From Mycobacterium sp. ITM-2016-00316 (GTDB taxonomy: Bacteria > Actinomycetota > Actinomycetes > Mycobacteriales > Mycobacteriaceae): a stretch of DNA of 64,000 nt. Under the pieces are notes generated by a model. The model did not search any database. It saw only the letters and a list, made by a program, of their open reading frames with translations, and was not told the DNA's origin. The translations under genes were made by a program, and so were the position numbers. The DNA lies in assembly GCF_002968335.2 (NCBI RefSeq), contig NZ_CP134398.1, positions 3,100,001 through 3,164,000 of the forward strand, given 5' to 3'. Numbering within the stretch: position 1 is the stretch's first letter; each line of letters opens with the position of its first letter. Shown in pieces: positions 8,569 through 17,836 of this stretch.

Positions 8569-9212
8569 GCACGCGTCGCGGCGTCACGCTGGCCGATGTG
8601 GGACGGGAGTTCCTGCGCCACCCCACCCCTTGGATGCTCACCGGGACGCTGATCGCCGCCGCGGCGGCCCGGGTGTCCGCGGGCGACTGGCAGCTCACCG
8701 ACGCCGTGGTGCCACTGGTGATGCTCGCCGTGTTCCCGTTCGCCGAATGGTTGATCCACGTGGTCATCCTGCACTGGCGGCCACGCCGGATCGCCGGTGT
8801 CACGGTGGATCCGCTGCTGTCACGCAAGCATCGCGACCACCACGTCGAACCGCGCGATCTGCCGCTGGTGTTCATCCCCTGGCAGTCGCTGCTGTGGGTG
8901 CTGCCGCTGGCCGTGGCGGTTGCCTTGATCGCGTTCCCCAGCCTCGGGCGCGGCCTGACGTTTCTGACCTTCCTCGCACTGCTCGGTATCGGCTACGAAT
9001 GGTGTCACTACCTGATCCACACCGATTACCGGCCGAAATCGACTGTCTACCGGTCAATCTGGCGAAACCACCGCCAGCACCACTTCAAGAACGAGCACTA
9101 CTGGTTCACCGTCACCAGCAGCGGCACCGCCGACCGGGTGCTGGGCACCTATCCGGATCCGGGATCGGTCGAAACCTCACCGACGGCGCGCAACCTGCAC
9201 GCCCGAGGCTAG
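8565..9212 (+). CDS. Fatty acid hydroxylase/sterol desaturase family protein
   Basis: 215 aa integral membrane di-iron enzyme. Histidine clusters of the superfamily are present in order: [27 protein letters not shown] and [12 protein letters not shown], between hydrophobic helices. The family uses O2 to hydroxylate or desaturate lipids such as fatty acids, sterols and carotenoids; the substrate is not evident. It is co-translated with a FadR-like regulator, pointing to a fatty acyl substrate or signal. Its stop overlaps the convergent L,D-transpeptidase by 4 bp. Confidence 0.85.
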   Translation: MSTRRGVTLADVGREFLRHPTPWMLTGTLIAAAAARVSAGDWQLTDAVVPLVMLAVFPFAEWLIHVVILHWRPRRIAGVTVDPLLSRKHRDHHVEPRDLPLVFIPWQSLLWVLPLAVAVALIAFPSLGRGLTFLTFLALLGIGYEWCHYLIHTDYRPKSTVYRSIWRNHRQHHFKNEHYWFTVTSSGTADRVLGTYPDPGSVETSPTARNLHARG

Positions 9213-9955
9213 GCCTGCACGATGATCGGGTCACCGATGCTGACGTTGTTGTAGTACCAGTCGGCGTTGTCGGGGCTGAGGTTGATGCAGCCGTGGCTGA
9301 CGTTCGCGTACCCCTGAGAACCGACCGACCACGGCGCACCGTGCACGTACACGCCGCCCCAGGTGACCCGCACCGCGTCGTAGACCGTGAGCTTGTAGCC
9401 CTCCGGGTCATCCAGTGGGATGCCGATCGTGCGGGAATCCATCACCACCACGCTCTCCTTGCCCAGCGCGGTGAACCGGCCGATCGGGGTGGCGAACCCC
9501 GGCTTGCCCATCGATGCCGGCATTTCCCTGGCGACCACTCCGTCGATGCTCACCGTGTAGGTGTGCGCGCTGATATCGGCCACACCGACCACCTGAGCGC
9601 CGGTCTCGAACGACGACTTGAAACCGAGCGCCTGGACCGCGATGGTCGAGTGGGCGGGCCAGAAGTCGGTCGGGGTGAAACGCACCGTCGAATCGTCCAG
9701 CCATTCGTAGGTGCCGGCCGGGACGGCGTCGACCGAGAACGTGATACCGCGTTCGGCCTGGACGCGATTCCGGACCGGGTCGGCGAACGCCACGGTCACC
9801 GGATAGGCCACCCCGACGACGTCGCCGGGCGCGGGCGACACCGATACGGCCGCCGGCAGCGTGGGCACCGCCGCCACACCCGTGCCGGTCGACGTCATCA
9901 GTGCGGCAACCGTGACACCCGCCATGAGCAGCACCTGACGAAAATTTCTGCGCAA
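9209..9955 (-). CDS. L,D-transpeptidase (YkuD)
   Basis: 248 aa exported enzyme that makes 3->3 peptidoglycan cross-links. An N-terminal signal/anchor (LLMAGVTVAALMTSTGTGVAA) is followed by one Ig-like domain (about 30-125) and the YkuD catalytic domain with YVHGAPWSVGSQGYANVSHG and the SHGCINL catalytic Cys/His motif. The single Ig-like domain and length suit the shorter mycobacterial Ldt proteins (LdtMt3-like). TTG 9955 is preferred because GGAGG lies 8 nt ahead of it (complement of 9964-9968); ATG 9982 is the alternative. Confidence 0.88.
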   Translation of the reverse strand: MRRNFRQVLLMAGVTVAALMTSTGTGVAAVPTLPAAVSVSPAPGDVVGVAYPVTVAFADPVRNRVQAERGITFSVDAVPAGTYEWLDDSTVRFTPTDFWPAHSTIAVQALGFKSSFETGAQVVGVADISAHTYTVSIDGVVAREMPASMGKPGFATPIGRFTALGKESVVVMDSRTIGIPLDDPEGYKLTVYDAVRVTWGGVYVHGAPWSVGSQGYANVSHGCINLSPDNADWYYNNVSIGDPIIVQA

Positions 9956-10058
9956 GTTCCCGACCTCCCTTTTTCCGGACATCCGGACCTGGCGTACTGA
10001 ACTACATCGTAGATCGTGCCGAGTGCGGGAAATGTTAGCCAGCGATGAGGGTCGGCGC

Positions 10059-11300
10059 TCAGCCCATCGGCGGATTCATGATGATCGGCGGCGGCTGATC
10101 GTCGCCACCGATCCGCAATTTGTCCCGGATGCGCTGCAGCAACGGTTTCTTCGGCTGGTCATAGACCGGCCCCACCACCGGCGGCGGTCCGGCCACGGTC
10201 GGTGGCGCCACGACGGGCGGCGGTGGCAACGGCGCCGGAGCTTCCAGGACATAAGGCCCTTCGGCGGGGATGTTGTCCACCACGGGGTTGACCTCGGGCG
10301 GCGGCACCGACTCGACGACGGGTTCGACCACCGGCGCGACCGCTTCCACCGGCTCGGGGACAACGGCAGCCTGGGCAGGCGGCGGGACCGCGACACTGGG
10401 CGCGGGCCGGACCACCGGCGCCTCATCGACGACGCGCTCAGCGGTGAGCGCCGTCTGCGGTGCGGCCGGGCGCGGGGAAAGGGCAACGGCGACCGCCACG
10501 GACGCCGACGCCACAAAGGTCACCACTCCGGCCGCCAGCAGCCCGGCGAGCAGTCGTGACGGCGACAGCCGGGACGCTTCGGCGGCGGCGTGGCGGCCGG
10601 TGGCACCGGACGAGAACAACGGGCTCGAGTCCAGTGGCAGCCCGGCGTTGTGGGTCGAGGCGAGTGCCGCACCTCGCGCCAACGCCAAGGGCGCCTCTGC
10701 CGGCGCGAAGACCGGCACCGACAGCGCTTCCTCCAGCTGGGGCAGCACGGCGTCGAACCCGCCGGCCGACCCGACCACCACCAGGGCTTCGGGCTGCCAG
10801 TCGGCGCGGGCGAACACGGTGCTCAGCCAGCCGACGAGACTCTCGTCGGAGTCGATGGTGTGGTTGATCGCGGTCTGCACCGCACCGTCGCCGGTGTGCA
10901 CGATCAGGGCGATCGCGGTGTCCGGTTCGATGACGCAGACCGCGGAGGTGCGGTAGCCGATGACATCGGCCATCCCGCGGGCCAGGGCCTCGGTCGCTTC
11001 CGGCAGGCGGATCGGCACGACATTGTCGAAACCCGATTCGGTCAGCGATTCCATCAACAGCGACGCCTCGGCGTCCGCATCGTCACTCCAGGTGATGCCG
11101 ATGGATTTCAGCCGCTCGCCGCGCGAGGCCGCGATCGCCTCCACCGCAGCGGTGGCACGTTCGGTCGCCGACCGCCCATCGGAGCCGTCGACGGCGAGCT
11201 CGAACGCGTCGTTCCGGCCGGCGGCAGGCTCGTTGCCGCCGCCCACGACCACCACTGACAGCGACCTTGGTGTCATCGACAAGCCGAGCACCGCGTCCAC
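10059..11300 (-). CDS. DUF7159-type membrane protein with Pro-rich tail
   Basis: 413 aa from GTG 11300. The N-terminal half (VDAVLGLSMTPRSLSVVVVG, then an actin-fold-like pattern with ALVVVGSAGGFDAVLPQLEE) is the domain that I recall being called DUF7159 in mycobacteria. One transmembrane helix follows (LLAGLLAAGVVTFVASASVA, about 250-272). The C-terminal part is Pro/Val/Ala-rich and presumably outside the membrane (PPPPVVAPPTVAGPPPVVGP). Function unknown. Upstream in-frame starts up to 11636 lack the conserved opening. Confidence 0.75.
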   Translation of the reverse strand: MDAVLGLSMTPRSLSVVVVGGGNEPAAGRNDAFELAVDGSDGRSATERATAAVEAIAASRGERLKSIGITWSDDADAEASLLMESLTESGFDNVVPIRLPEATEALARGMADVIGYRTSAVCVIEPDTAIALIVHTGDGAVQTAINHTIDSDESLVGWLSTVFARADWQPEALVVVGSAGGFDAVLPQLEEALSVPVFAPAEAPLALARGAALASTHNAGLPLDSSPLFSSGATGRHAAAEASRLSPSRLLAGLLAAGVVTFVASASVAVAVALSPRPAAPQTALTAERVVDEAPVVRPAPSVAVPPPAQAAVVPEPVEAVAPVVEPVVESVPPPEVNPVVDNIPAEGPYVLEAPAPLPPPPVVAPPTVAGPPPVVGPVYDQPKKPLLQRIRDKLRIGGDDQPPPIIMNPPMG

Positions 11301-11567
11301 ACGTACCCCTTCGGACCCTCTTCGGCCACGCGCAGCGACCGCGTCGTGACGATGCAGCCACCGTCCCGTTATCCGGCTGAGACTACCTGCGTTGCAGCCA
11401 GGAACCCACCCGTGCACGCGAATCTTCGCCATTGGGTTTGCTGTGGACCCGAAATGACTTCGTGAAGCCGTATAGGGTGATTTGCCCTCGCGGTCGGGGC
11501 CGGAGCGACCCGCCAGGACTTGCCGACAATGCATCGGGCCGGGGAGACAACGTGAAAAGGTGGCGCT

Positions 11568-13046
11568 ATGACTGGGGCGGAACCGGCCGGGGGCGGCCAG
11601 ACGGATCAGCAGGCAGCACGGACCGTGTTCGGTCACCCGATCGGATTGACGAATCTGTTCGGTGTCGAACTATGGGAACGGTTCTCCTTCTACGGGATGC
11701 TCACCATCCTCGGGTACTACCTGTACTACTCGGCCACCGATGGCGGCCTCGAGCTGTCCAAGACCACGGCGACCGGCATCGTCGGCGCGTACGGCGGGCT
11801 GGTGTACCTGTCGACGGTGCTGGGCGGCTGGCTGGCCGACCGGGTTCTCGGCATGGAACGCACGGTGTTCTACGGCGGCATCGTCGTTATGCTCGGACAC
11901 ATCGCACTGGCGGTACTGCCCGGAATCACCGGCGTCGCAGTAGGTCTGGTCCTCGTTGCACTCGGTTCCGGTGCGCTCAAGGCCAACGCCTCGTCGCTGC
12001 TGGGCACCCTGTATGACAAGGGCGACGCGCGCGCCGACGGCGGATTCACGCTGTTCTACCTCGGTATCAACCTGGGCGCCTTCGCCGGGCCCCTGATCAC
12101 CGGCCTGCTCCAGACACACGTCGGGTTCCACTACGGATTCGGTGCCGCCGCAATCGGTATGGCCTTCGGCCTGGCCCAGTACGTGGTGTTCCGGCGCAAC
12201 CTGGGTAGCCATGGTCGCGATGTGCCGAACCCGCTGCCGCGCAGCGGTGTGCTCCCGGCCGTCGGGGTCGCGGTCGGCGTGGTCACCATCGCCGTCCTGG
12301 TCTTCACCACCGGGCTGGTGACACTGGAGAACCTGTCCCAGGTGACCACCGGAATCATCGTCGTCGCCTCCATCGGCTACTTCATCGTGTTGCTGACAAG
12401 CCCGAAAGTCGCTGCGGTCGAACGCACCCGGGTCCGCGCCTTCATACCGCTGTTCATCGCCAACGCCGTGTTCTGGTCGCTGTTCCAGCAGATCTTCACC
12501 GTGCTGGCGGTCTACTCGGACGAACGGATGAACTGGTCGATCTTCGGATGGACGGCCCCGTCGAGCTGGATCGGGTCGATCGAGCCCGTCTGGATCATCG
12601 CGCTGTCACCGCTGTTCGCCGTGATGTGGACCCGGTTGGGGCAGCGGGCACCCACCACGCCGCGCAAGTTCGCCTACGGCGTCATCGGCATGGGTGCGGC
12701 ATTTCTGCTGTTCCTGCCGTTCGCGGGCACCACGGGGCGGGCGGTGCCCGCGCTGTTCATCGTCGCGGTCATGGCCGCGTTCGCGGTCTCCGAGCTGATG
12801 ATCTCCCCGATCGGCCTGGCCGTGACGACTCAACTTGCGCCGGAGGCATTCCGGGCGCAGATGATGGCGCTGTACTTCTTCTCCGTCGGCCTCGGAACGT
12901 CGATGTCCGGGGTGTTGGCCGGCTATTACGACCCGGCACACGAGTTCGCCTACTTCGGCATCCTCGGCCTGACGGCGATCGGCGCCGGTCTGGTGGTGTT
13001 GGCATTGACCGGACGCATCAGCCGGTCGATGGAGGGTGTGCACTGA
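11568..13046 (+). CDS. POT/PTR2 family peptide MFS transporter
   Basis: 492 aa, about 12-14 membrane helices. The family signatures are clear: NLFGVELWERFSFYGMLTIL in helix 1 (ExxERF) and GFTLFYLGINLGAFAGPLIT in helix 5. POT transporters take up di- and tripeptides with protons. It is monocistronic and divergent from the DUF7159 gene. Substrate range cannot be judged. Confidence 0.92.
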   Translation: MTGAEPAGGGQTDQQAARTVFGHPIGLTNLFGVELWERFSFYGMLTILGYYLYYSATDGGLELSKTTATGIVGAYGGLVYLSTVLGGWLADRVLGMERTVFYGGIVVMLGHIALAVLPGITGVAVGLVLVALGSGALKANASSLLGTLYDKGDARADGGFTLFYLGINLGAFAGPLITGLLQTHVGFHYGFGAAAIGMAFGLAQYVVFRRNLGSHGRDVPNPLPRSGVLPAVGVAVGVVTIAVLVFTTGLVTLENLSQVTTGIIVVASIGYFIVLLTSPKVAAVERTRVRAFIPLFIANAVFWSLFQQIFTVLAVYSDERMNWSIFGWTAPSSWIGSIEPVWIIALSPLFAVMWTRLGQRAPTTPRKFAYGVIGMGAAFLLFLPFAGTTGRAVPALFIVAVMAAFAVSELMISPIGLAVTTQLAPEAFRAQMMALYFFSVGLGTSMSGVLAGYYDPAHEFAYFGILGLTAIGAGLVVLALTGRISRSMEGVH

Positions 13047-13264
13047 CGCAGCAACCTGCCGTGGCGTCAATTACGTGGATGGGCACCGGGTTTAGCAACT
13101 CCAGACCCCGGGTAGAGACGGATCACCAGTTACTTCGGCTTGACTGGATCTGCGCCGACTCGTGACCCGCAGGTCCCGCCATTTCGAGGTGCTGCGGCGC
13201 AGAATCAAACTGCGCCAGTGCGTCTACATGACACCGAGGTCAGGTCGACGAAGGAGATATACCG

Positions 13265-13486
13265 ATGAAATCCATGCTGCTCGAAGATCTGTTCGCGGAG
13301 ACCACCGGACATGGAACGGTCTACGTGTTCAACCGTGGCTTCGGCCATTCCACGGCGACCTGCTCGTGCGGATGGGCCGGACAGCGCCGCCGACTCAAGG
13401 CCGCTGCCGAACAGGACGCCTGGTCACACTGCGCCCACGCCGGCTGCGGGGTGTCAGTCCCCCTGGTCAACCCCGACCGTTGGTGA
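13265..13486 (+). CDS. Small Cys/His-containing protein
   Basis: 73 aa. CSCGWAGQRRR near residue 37 and HCAHAGCGVS near residue 60 suggest a small zinc-binding fold. The ribosome site AAGGAGATATAC is very strong, implying high translation. It overlaps the 3' end of the convergent dehydratase gene by 33 bp. No named family recognised. Confidence 0.65.
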   Translation: MKSMLLEDLFAETTGHGTVYVFNRGFGHSTATCSCGWAGQRRRLKAAAEQDAWSHCAHAGCGVSVPLVNPDRW

Positions 13487-14440
13487 CTCCGCCAGGATCT
13501 GGGCCAGCAGCGCCGGTTCGATGTTGCCGCCGGACAGGATCATCACGGTCTTGCCCGCCGGTGTCCGGTGACGCCGGTAGGCGGCCAGTGCCACCGCCCC
13601 GCTGGGCTCGCTGACCAATCGCGCCTGCACAGCCAGTTCTGCTACCGCGGAACGTATTTCGTCTTCGGTCACGGTCAGGACATCGGTGAGCACCTGCTGC
13701 AGGTGCGCGAAGGTCAGATCCGACGGTTCGGACCGCAGACCGTCGGCGATGGTGCGGTTGCGGTCCTCGATCGGCATGCTGACCCGACTTCCCCGACGCA
13801 GGCCCGCGGCCGTGTCGGCCGCCAGTTCGGGTTCGACCCCGAAGATCTGCGCATCCGGGCACAACGCCCGGATGGCGGTGCCGATACCGGAGGCCAACCC
13901 GCCGCCGCTGACCGGAACCAGCACGGTCCTGACATCGGGCAGGTCCTCGGCGATCTCCAGACCGATCGTGCCCTGGCCGGCAATGACATCGGGATGGTCG
14001 AACGGCGGCACCAACGTGGCGCCGGTTTCCTCGACGAGTTGCGCGGCCACCACCTCACGTTGACCCGCACCGCACAACACCACCCGGGCGCCGTGGCTTC
14101 TGGTGCGCGCCACCTTGACCCGGGGTGTCTCCTCGGGCATCACGATGTGCGCGTCGATGCCGAATCGCGCGGCGGCGTAAGCAACTGCCTGCGCGTGATT
14201 TCCGCTCGAATAGGCGACGACGCCGCGCTGCCGGATCCCGTCATCGATGCGGCCGATCGCATTGAGCGCACCGCGCACCTTGAACGCGCCGATGACCTGC
14301 AGGCTCTCCGGTTTGATGGACAGCGGCCGGTCGGGATCCGCCCACGGCGCCGGGATGAGGGGTGTACGCATGATGCTGCCGCGCAACCGATCCGCCGCCG
14401 CCCTGATCTCGCCGACGGTGACGAGGGTGGGCGCGCTCAT
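13454..14440 (-). CDS. PLP-dependent threonine/serine dehydratase-like enzyme
   Basis: 328 aa from ATG 14440, fold-type II PLP enzyme. The Schiff-base Lys is in QVIGAFKVRGALNAI, the substrate Asn loop in VAYSSGNHAQAVAYAA, and the phosphate-binding Gly loop in VPVSGGGLASGIG. The family deaminates threonine or serine to the 2-oxo acid. There is no C-terminal ACT-like domain, so it is the short catabolic/serine racemase-like form rather than biosynthetic IlvA. Convergent with the small Cys-rich protein. Confidence 0.87.
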   Translation of the reverse strand: MSAPTLVTVGEIRAAADRLRGSIMRTPLIPAPWADPDRPLSIKPESLQVIGAFKVRGALNAIGRIDDGIRQRGVVAYSSGNHAQAVAYAAARFGIDAHIVMPEETPRVKVARTRSHGARVVLCGAGQREVVAAQLVEETGATLVPPFDHPDVIAGQGTIGLEIAEDLPDVRTVLVPVSGGGLASGIGTAIRALCPDAQIFGVEPELAADTAAGLRRGSRVSMPIEDRNRTIADGLRSEPSDLTFAHLQQVLTDVLTVTEDEIRSAVAELAVQARLVSEPSGAVALAAYRRHRTPAGKTVMILSGGNIEPALLAQILAESPTVGVDQGD

Positions 14441-14501
14441 CGGGATTCCGTCGCCGCAGAGGTCACCGCTCGATGCTAGCGGTGACCCGCGGTCGTCGTG
14501 C

Positions 14502-14933
14502 ATGGTGGCTGGCGTGAGTTCACTGAAGATCGTGCCCCGGTACGCGGAGATCGATCAGCAGGGCGTGGTGTTCAACGGCCACTACCTGACGTGGTTCGAC
14601 GAGGCGTGCACCGCGCTGCTGGATGGCCATGGCCTCGACTACGCGCAATTGACGACCACCGGAGTCGACTTCCAGGTCGTCCACAGCGAGATCGACTACC
14701 TGACGTCGGTCCGCTGGCGCGACGATGTCCGGGTCGACGCGGTGTGCGACCACATCGGCACGACCAGCTTCGCCGTGAGCTTCACGGTGCTACGCACCGC
14801 ACCCGGCGACCCACGCGGCGTCGAACAGGTCGCGGTGCGCGGGCGCAATGTGTACGTGGTGGTGTCCACCGACGGCTGGGCGAAACGCGAACTACCCGAT
14901 GCGTTGCGCCAAGCCCTCGAAGCCGCGAGGTGA
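14502..14933 (+). CDS. Acyl-CoA thioesterase (4HBT hot-dog fold)
   Basis: 143 aa. The YbgC/4-hydroxybenzoyl-CoA thioesterase pattern is clear: RYAEIDQQGVVFNGHYLTWF with the catalytic Asp and the family's helix, then a beta-strand core (DDVRVDAVCDHIGTTSFAVS). GTG 14514 is an alternative start four codons in. It is divergent from the dehydratase and ends 4 bp before the convergent cyclopropane synthase. Hydrolyses a CoA thioester; acyl group unknown. Confidence 0.83.
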   Translation: MVAGVSSLKIVPRYAEIDQQGVVFNGHYLTWFDEACTALLDGHGLDYAQLTTTGVDFQVVHSEIDYLTSVRWRDDVRVDAVCDHIGTTSFAVSFTVLRTAPGDPRGVEQVAVRGRNVYVVVSTDGWAKRELPDALRQALEAAR

Positions 14934-14937
14934 CCGA

Positions 14938-15828
14938 TCAGGCCTTGTGCAGGGTGAACTGACAGACGTCGGTGTATCCGTCCCGGAACAGCTCGGAGCA
15001 GCCGGTCAGGTACCGCATGTACCTGTCGTAGACCTCTTCGGACTGGATGGCGATCGCCTCGTCACGGCGAGCTTCCAGGGCGTCTGCCCAGATCGAGAGC
15101 GTCCGCGCGTAGTGCAACCGCAGCGACTGCACCCGTTGCACCTGGAATCCGGCCTTCGCGGCATGCTCCTCCACGACCGAGACGAACGGCAGCATTCCGC
15201 CCGGGAAGATCTCGTCCATGATGAATTTGAAAAACTTGAGCTTCGTCATGGTCAGCGGCAGCCCGCGGTCCCCGAACTCGGCGTCACTGGGTTTGACGAT
15301 CGTGTGCAGCAGCATCGAGCCACCGGCCGGTAGCGCGGTGTAGGCCATCTTGAAGAAGTCGTCGTACCGGTTGGCGCCGAAATGCTCGAACGCGCCGATC
15401 GACACGATCCGGTCGACAGACCCGCTGAACTGTTCCCAGCCCTCGAGCAGTACCTCGCGGGACCGATCGGTGTCCAGGCCGTCGAAAAGCTCCTGGACAT
15501 GGGCCTGCTGGTTGCGACTCAACGTCAGCCCGACCACATCGACGTCGTAACGTTCGATGGCGCGCTTGAGGGTGGCGCCCCACCCGCAGCCGACGTCGAG
15601 GAGCTTCATCCCCGGCTCCAGCCCCAGTTTGCCCAGCGAGAGGTCGATCTTCGCGTACTGAGCCTCTTCCAGGGTCATGTCGTCGCGTTCGAAATAGGCA
15701 CAGCTGTAGGTCTGGGTGGGATCCAGAAACAGCCGGAAAAAGTCGTCCGACAGGTCGTAATGCGCCTGCACGTCCTCGAAATGCGGTTTGAGACCGGTTT
15801 CGGGAACTCGGTTGTCTGATGCGGGCAA
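14938..15828 (-). CDS. Cyclopropane/mycolic acid methyltransferase
   Basis: 296 aa SAM-dependent enzyme of the CmaA/MmaA/PcaA family, which modifies meromycolate chains. Characteristic segments are VQAHYDLSDDFFRLFLDPTQ, TYSCAYFERDDMTLEEAQ, the SAM motif LLDVGCGWGATLKRAIERY, and IGAFEHFGANRYDDFF. Length matches the mycobacterial paralogues (about 285-300 aa). Which modification it makes (cis or trans cyclopropane, or hydroxylation leading to keto or methoxy groups) cannot be decided by eye. The gene alone strongly supports a mycolate-producing host. Confidence 0.9.
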   Translation of the reverse strand: MPASDNRVPETGLKPHFEDVQAHYDLSDDFFRLFLDPTQTYSCAYFERDDMTLEEAQYAKIDLSLGKLGLEPGMKLLDVGCGWGATLKRAIERYDVDVVGLTLSRNQQAHVQELFDGLDTDRSREVLLEGWEQFSGSVDRIVSIGAFEHFGANRYDDFFKMAYTALPAGGSMLLHTIVKPSDAEFGDRGLPLTMTKLKFFKFIMDEIFPGGMLPFVSVVEEHAAKAGFQVQRVQSLRLHYARTLSIWADALEARRDEAIAIQSEEVYDRYMRYLTGCSELFRDGYTDVCQFTLHKA

Positions 15829-16083
15829 GTCAGCCCTTTCACTAGTGACACGTACATGGACCGGCTCGTTGCGTGAACCCTCCCCCGTTGCGTGGAGTTT
15901 ACGCCCGGGAGCAGCAACCGTTTACATCAGCGAACAGTGTCTGGCATGTGGCCCGCTCCGGCAGGCGTTCAACCAGCGGCTTTCACCTGCGAACTCTAGC
16001 CTGGACAACAGGGCAGAACCCGAGCCGGAGCGAACTGCCCATCATCTCTTGTGCTGGGCCCAGCAACGGCCCAAAGTGGAGAA

Positions 16084-16491
16084 ATGACCGAACAATGGAT
16101 CCAGGGGCGCACCCTACAGCGGATCATGTTCCGCGACGGTCTGGTGCTCAACCTGGACGAATACAACGAGCTCGTCATCTCCGCACCGCTGGAGCTGACG
16201 TTGCCCGATATCGCCGGCGCCCCCTCGGGAGCGTCCGAGGTGGTGGCCATCGATCCGACCGCCGTACGCAACGAGCAGAAGCCGCTCTTCGACTTCGCCG
16301 GCACCACGTGCACGCATGCCGACTGGGATGAGGACGGCAGCCTGCACCTGCAGTTCTCCGGCGGGCAGCACATCGACGTCCCCAGCGACGATGCGCACAC
16401 CTCGTGGGAGTTGTACGGCAAGCTCCACGGGTACGCGGCATGCCTGCCACACGGGCGGGTCCGCGTGGTGCGTCACGACCTGCCCGACTGA
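16084..16491 (+). CDS. Conserved hypothetical protein (DUF6188-like)
   Basis: 135 aa from ATG 16084. The compact soluble sequence WIQGRTLQRIMFRDGLVLNL, FAGTTCTHADWDEDGSLHLQF, WELYGKLHGYAACLPHGRVR resembles a small actinobacterial family that I recall as DUF6188. No catalytic motif is visible. The 255-bp region upstream (15829-16083) holds no gene; GAACTCTAGCCTGG near 15990 contains a possible -10 element. Confidence 0.65.
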   Translation: MTEQWIQGRTLQRIMFRDGLVLNLDEYNELVISAPLELTLPDIAGAPSGASEVVAIDPTAVRNEQKPLFDFAGTTCTHADWDEDGSLHLQFSGGQHIDVPSDDAHTSWELYGKLHGYAACLPHGRVRVVRHDLPD

Positions 16492-16543
16492 GCGGCCGGT
16501 TCAAAACCCGGTGACCCGCGCGCGGCGAACCTAAGCTACGGCC

Positions 16544-17827
16544 ATGCCGATCGCGACACGTGTCAACGGATCGCAGCCCCCGCAGGTCGATCTGGCCGAG
16601 GTCGATCTCGGCTCCTGGCGCTTCTGGTCGCGGGACGACGACTTCCGCGACGCCGCCTTCGCCACCCTGCGCCGCGAAGCGCCGGTCTCCTTTCACGCGC
16701 CGATCACCGCGGAAGGTGTCGACGCCGGCGCCGGACACTGGGCCTTGGCGCGCTACGACGACGTGCACTTCGCGAGCCGGCACCCCGACGTGTTCAGCTC
16801 CAGCCCGAACATCACCATCGGCGACCAGACGCCCGAGCTCGCCGAGTACTTCGGATCGATGATCGCGATGGACGACCCGCGGCACAGCAGGCTGCGCAAT
16901 ATCGTGCGCAGCGCCTTTACTCCCAAGGTGCTCGCCCGGATCGAGGAATCGGTACTCGAACGCGCCCGCCACCTGGTGTCACGGATGGTCGCCGACCATC
17001 CCGACGGCCGGGCCGACCTGGTGACGACGCTGGCCGGCCCACTACCGCTGCAGGTCATCTGCGACATGATGGGCATCGACGAGCACGATCACGACAAGAT
17101 CTTCCACTGGACGAATGTGATCCTCGGTTTCGGAGACCCGGACCTCACCACCGATTTCGACGAGTTCGCGCACGTCGCCATGGATATCGGCGCGTACGCC
17201 AAGGATCTGGCCGAGGACCGTCGGGCTCGACCGGGCGATGACCTGACCACCGCACTGGTGGCCGCCGAAGTGGACGGTGAACAGTTGACGTCGGCGGAAG
17301 TGGCCTCCTTCTTCATCCTGCTCGTGGTGGCAGGCAACGAAACCACCCGCAACGCGATCAGCCATGGTGTCGCCGCGTTGAGCCGCTTTCCCGAAGAACG
17401 CGACCTCTGGTGGTCGGACTACGACGCGCTCGCGCCGACCGCCGTCGAGGAGATCATCCGCTGGGCCTCCCCGGTGGCCTACATGCGGCGCACCCTCACC
17501 CGCGATACCGAACTGAGCGGTGTGGCGATGGCCGCCGGCGACAAGGTCACCCTGTGGTACGGATCGGCCAACCGCGACGAAACCCGTTTCCTCGACCCCT
17601 GGCGTTTCGACATCCGGCGCAGCCCCAACCCGCATGTCGGGTTCGGGGGCGGCGGGGCACATTTCTGCCTGGGCGCCAACCTGGCCCGTCGGGAGATCAC
17701 GGTCGCGTTCGAGGAGTTGCACAGGCAGATACCGGATCTGGCGGCCGATGCCGAGCCGGATCGGCTGCTGTCGCCCTTCATCCACGGCATCAAGCGCCTG
17801 CCGGTGCGGTGGACGCGCGCAGGCTGA
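16544..17827 (+). CDS. cyp124: Cytochrome P450 CYP124, methyl-branched lipid omega-hydroxylase
   Basis: 427 aa, one residue different from the M. tuberculosis CYP124A1 length. It matches that protein nearly throughout as I recall it: IATRVNGSQPPQVDLAEVDL, ITIGDQTPELAEYFGSMIAM, the I-helix LVVAGNETTRNAISHGVAAL, ExxR in VEEIIRWASP, and haem loop HVGFGGGGAHFCLGANLARR. In the family it hydroxylates the omega position of phytanic-type lipids and can act on the cholesterol side chain. It complements cyp125 11 kb away. No KstR box seen in the 52-bp upstream gap. Confidence 0.92.
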   Translation: MPIATRVNGSQPPQVDLAEVDLGSWRFWSRDDDFRDAAFATLRREAPVSFHAPITAEGVDAGAGHWALARYDDVHFASRHPDVFSSSPNITIGDQTPELAEYFGSMIAMDDPRHSRLRNIVRSAFTPKVLARIEESVLERARHLVSRMVADHPDGRADLVTTLAGPLPLQVICDMMGIDEHDHDKIFHWTNVILGFGDPDLTTDFDEFAHVAMDIGAYAKDLAEDRRARPGDDLTTALVAAEVDGEQLTSAEVASFFILLVVAGNETTRNAISHGVAALSRFPEERDLWWSDYDALAPTAVEEIIRWASPVAYMRRTLTRDTELSGVAMAAGDKVTLWYGSANRDETRFLDPWRFDIRRSPNPHVGFGGGGAHFCLGANLARREITVAFEELHRQIPDLAADAEPDRLLSPFIHGIKRLPVRWTRAG

Positions 17828-17836
17828 ACCCAGGCC

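Noticed and set aside
10059..10480. Pro/Val/Ala tandem-like segment
   Set aside because: Low-complexity tail of the DUF7159-type protein, not a DNA repeat array; no CRISPR-like spacing exists anywhere in the window.
13244..13264. Possible vector contamination
   Set aside because: The ribosome site resembles the phage T7 gene 10 leader, but the match is only about 14 bases and flanking DNA is ordinary mycobacterial sequence.
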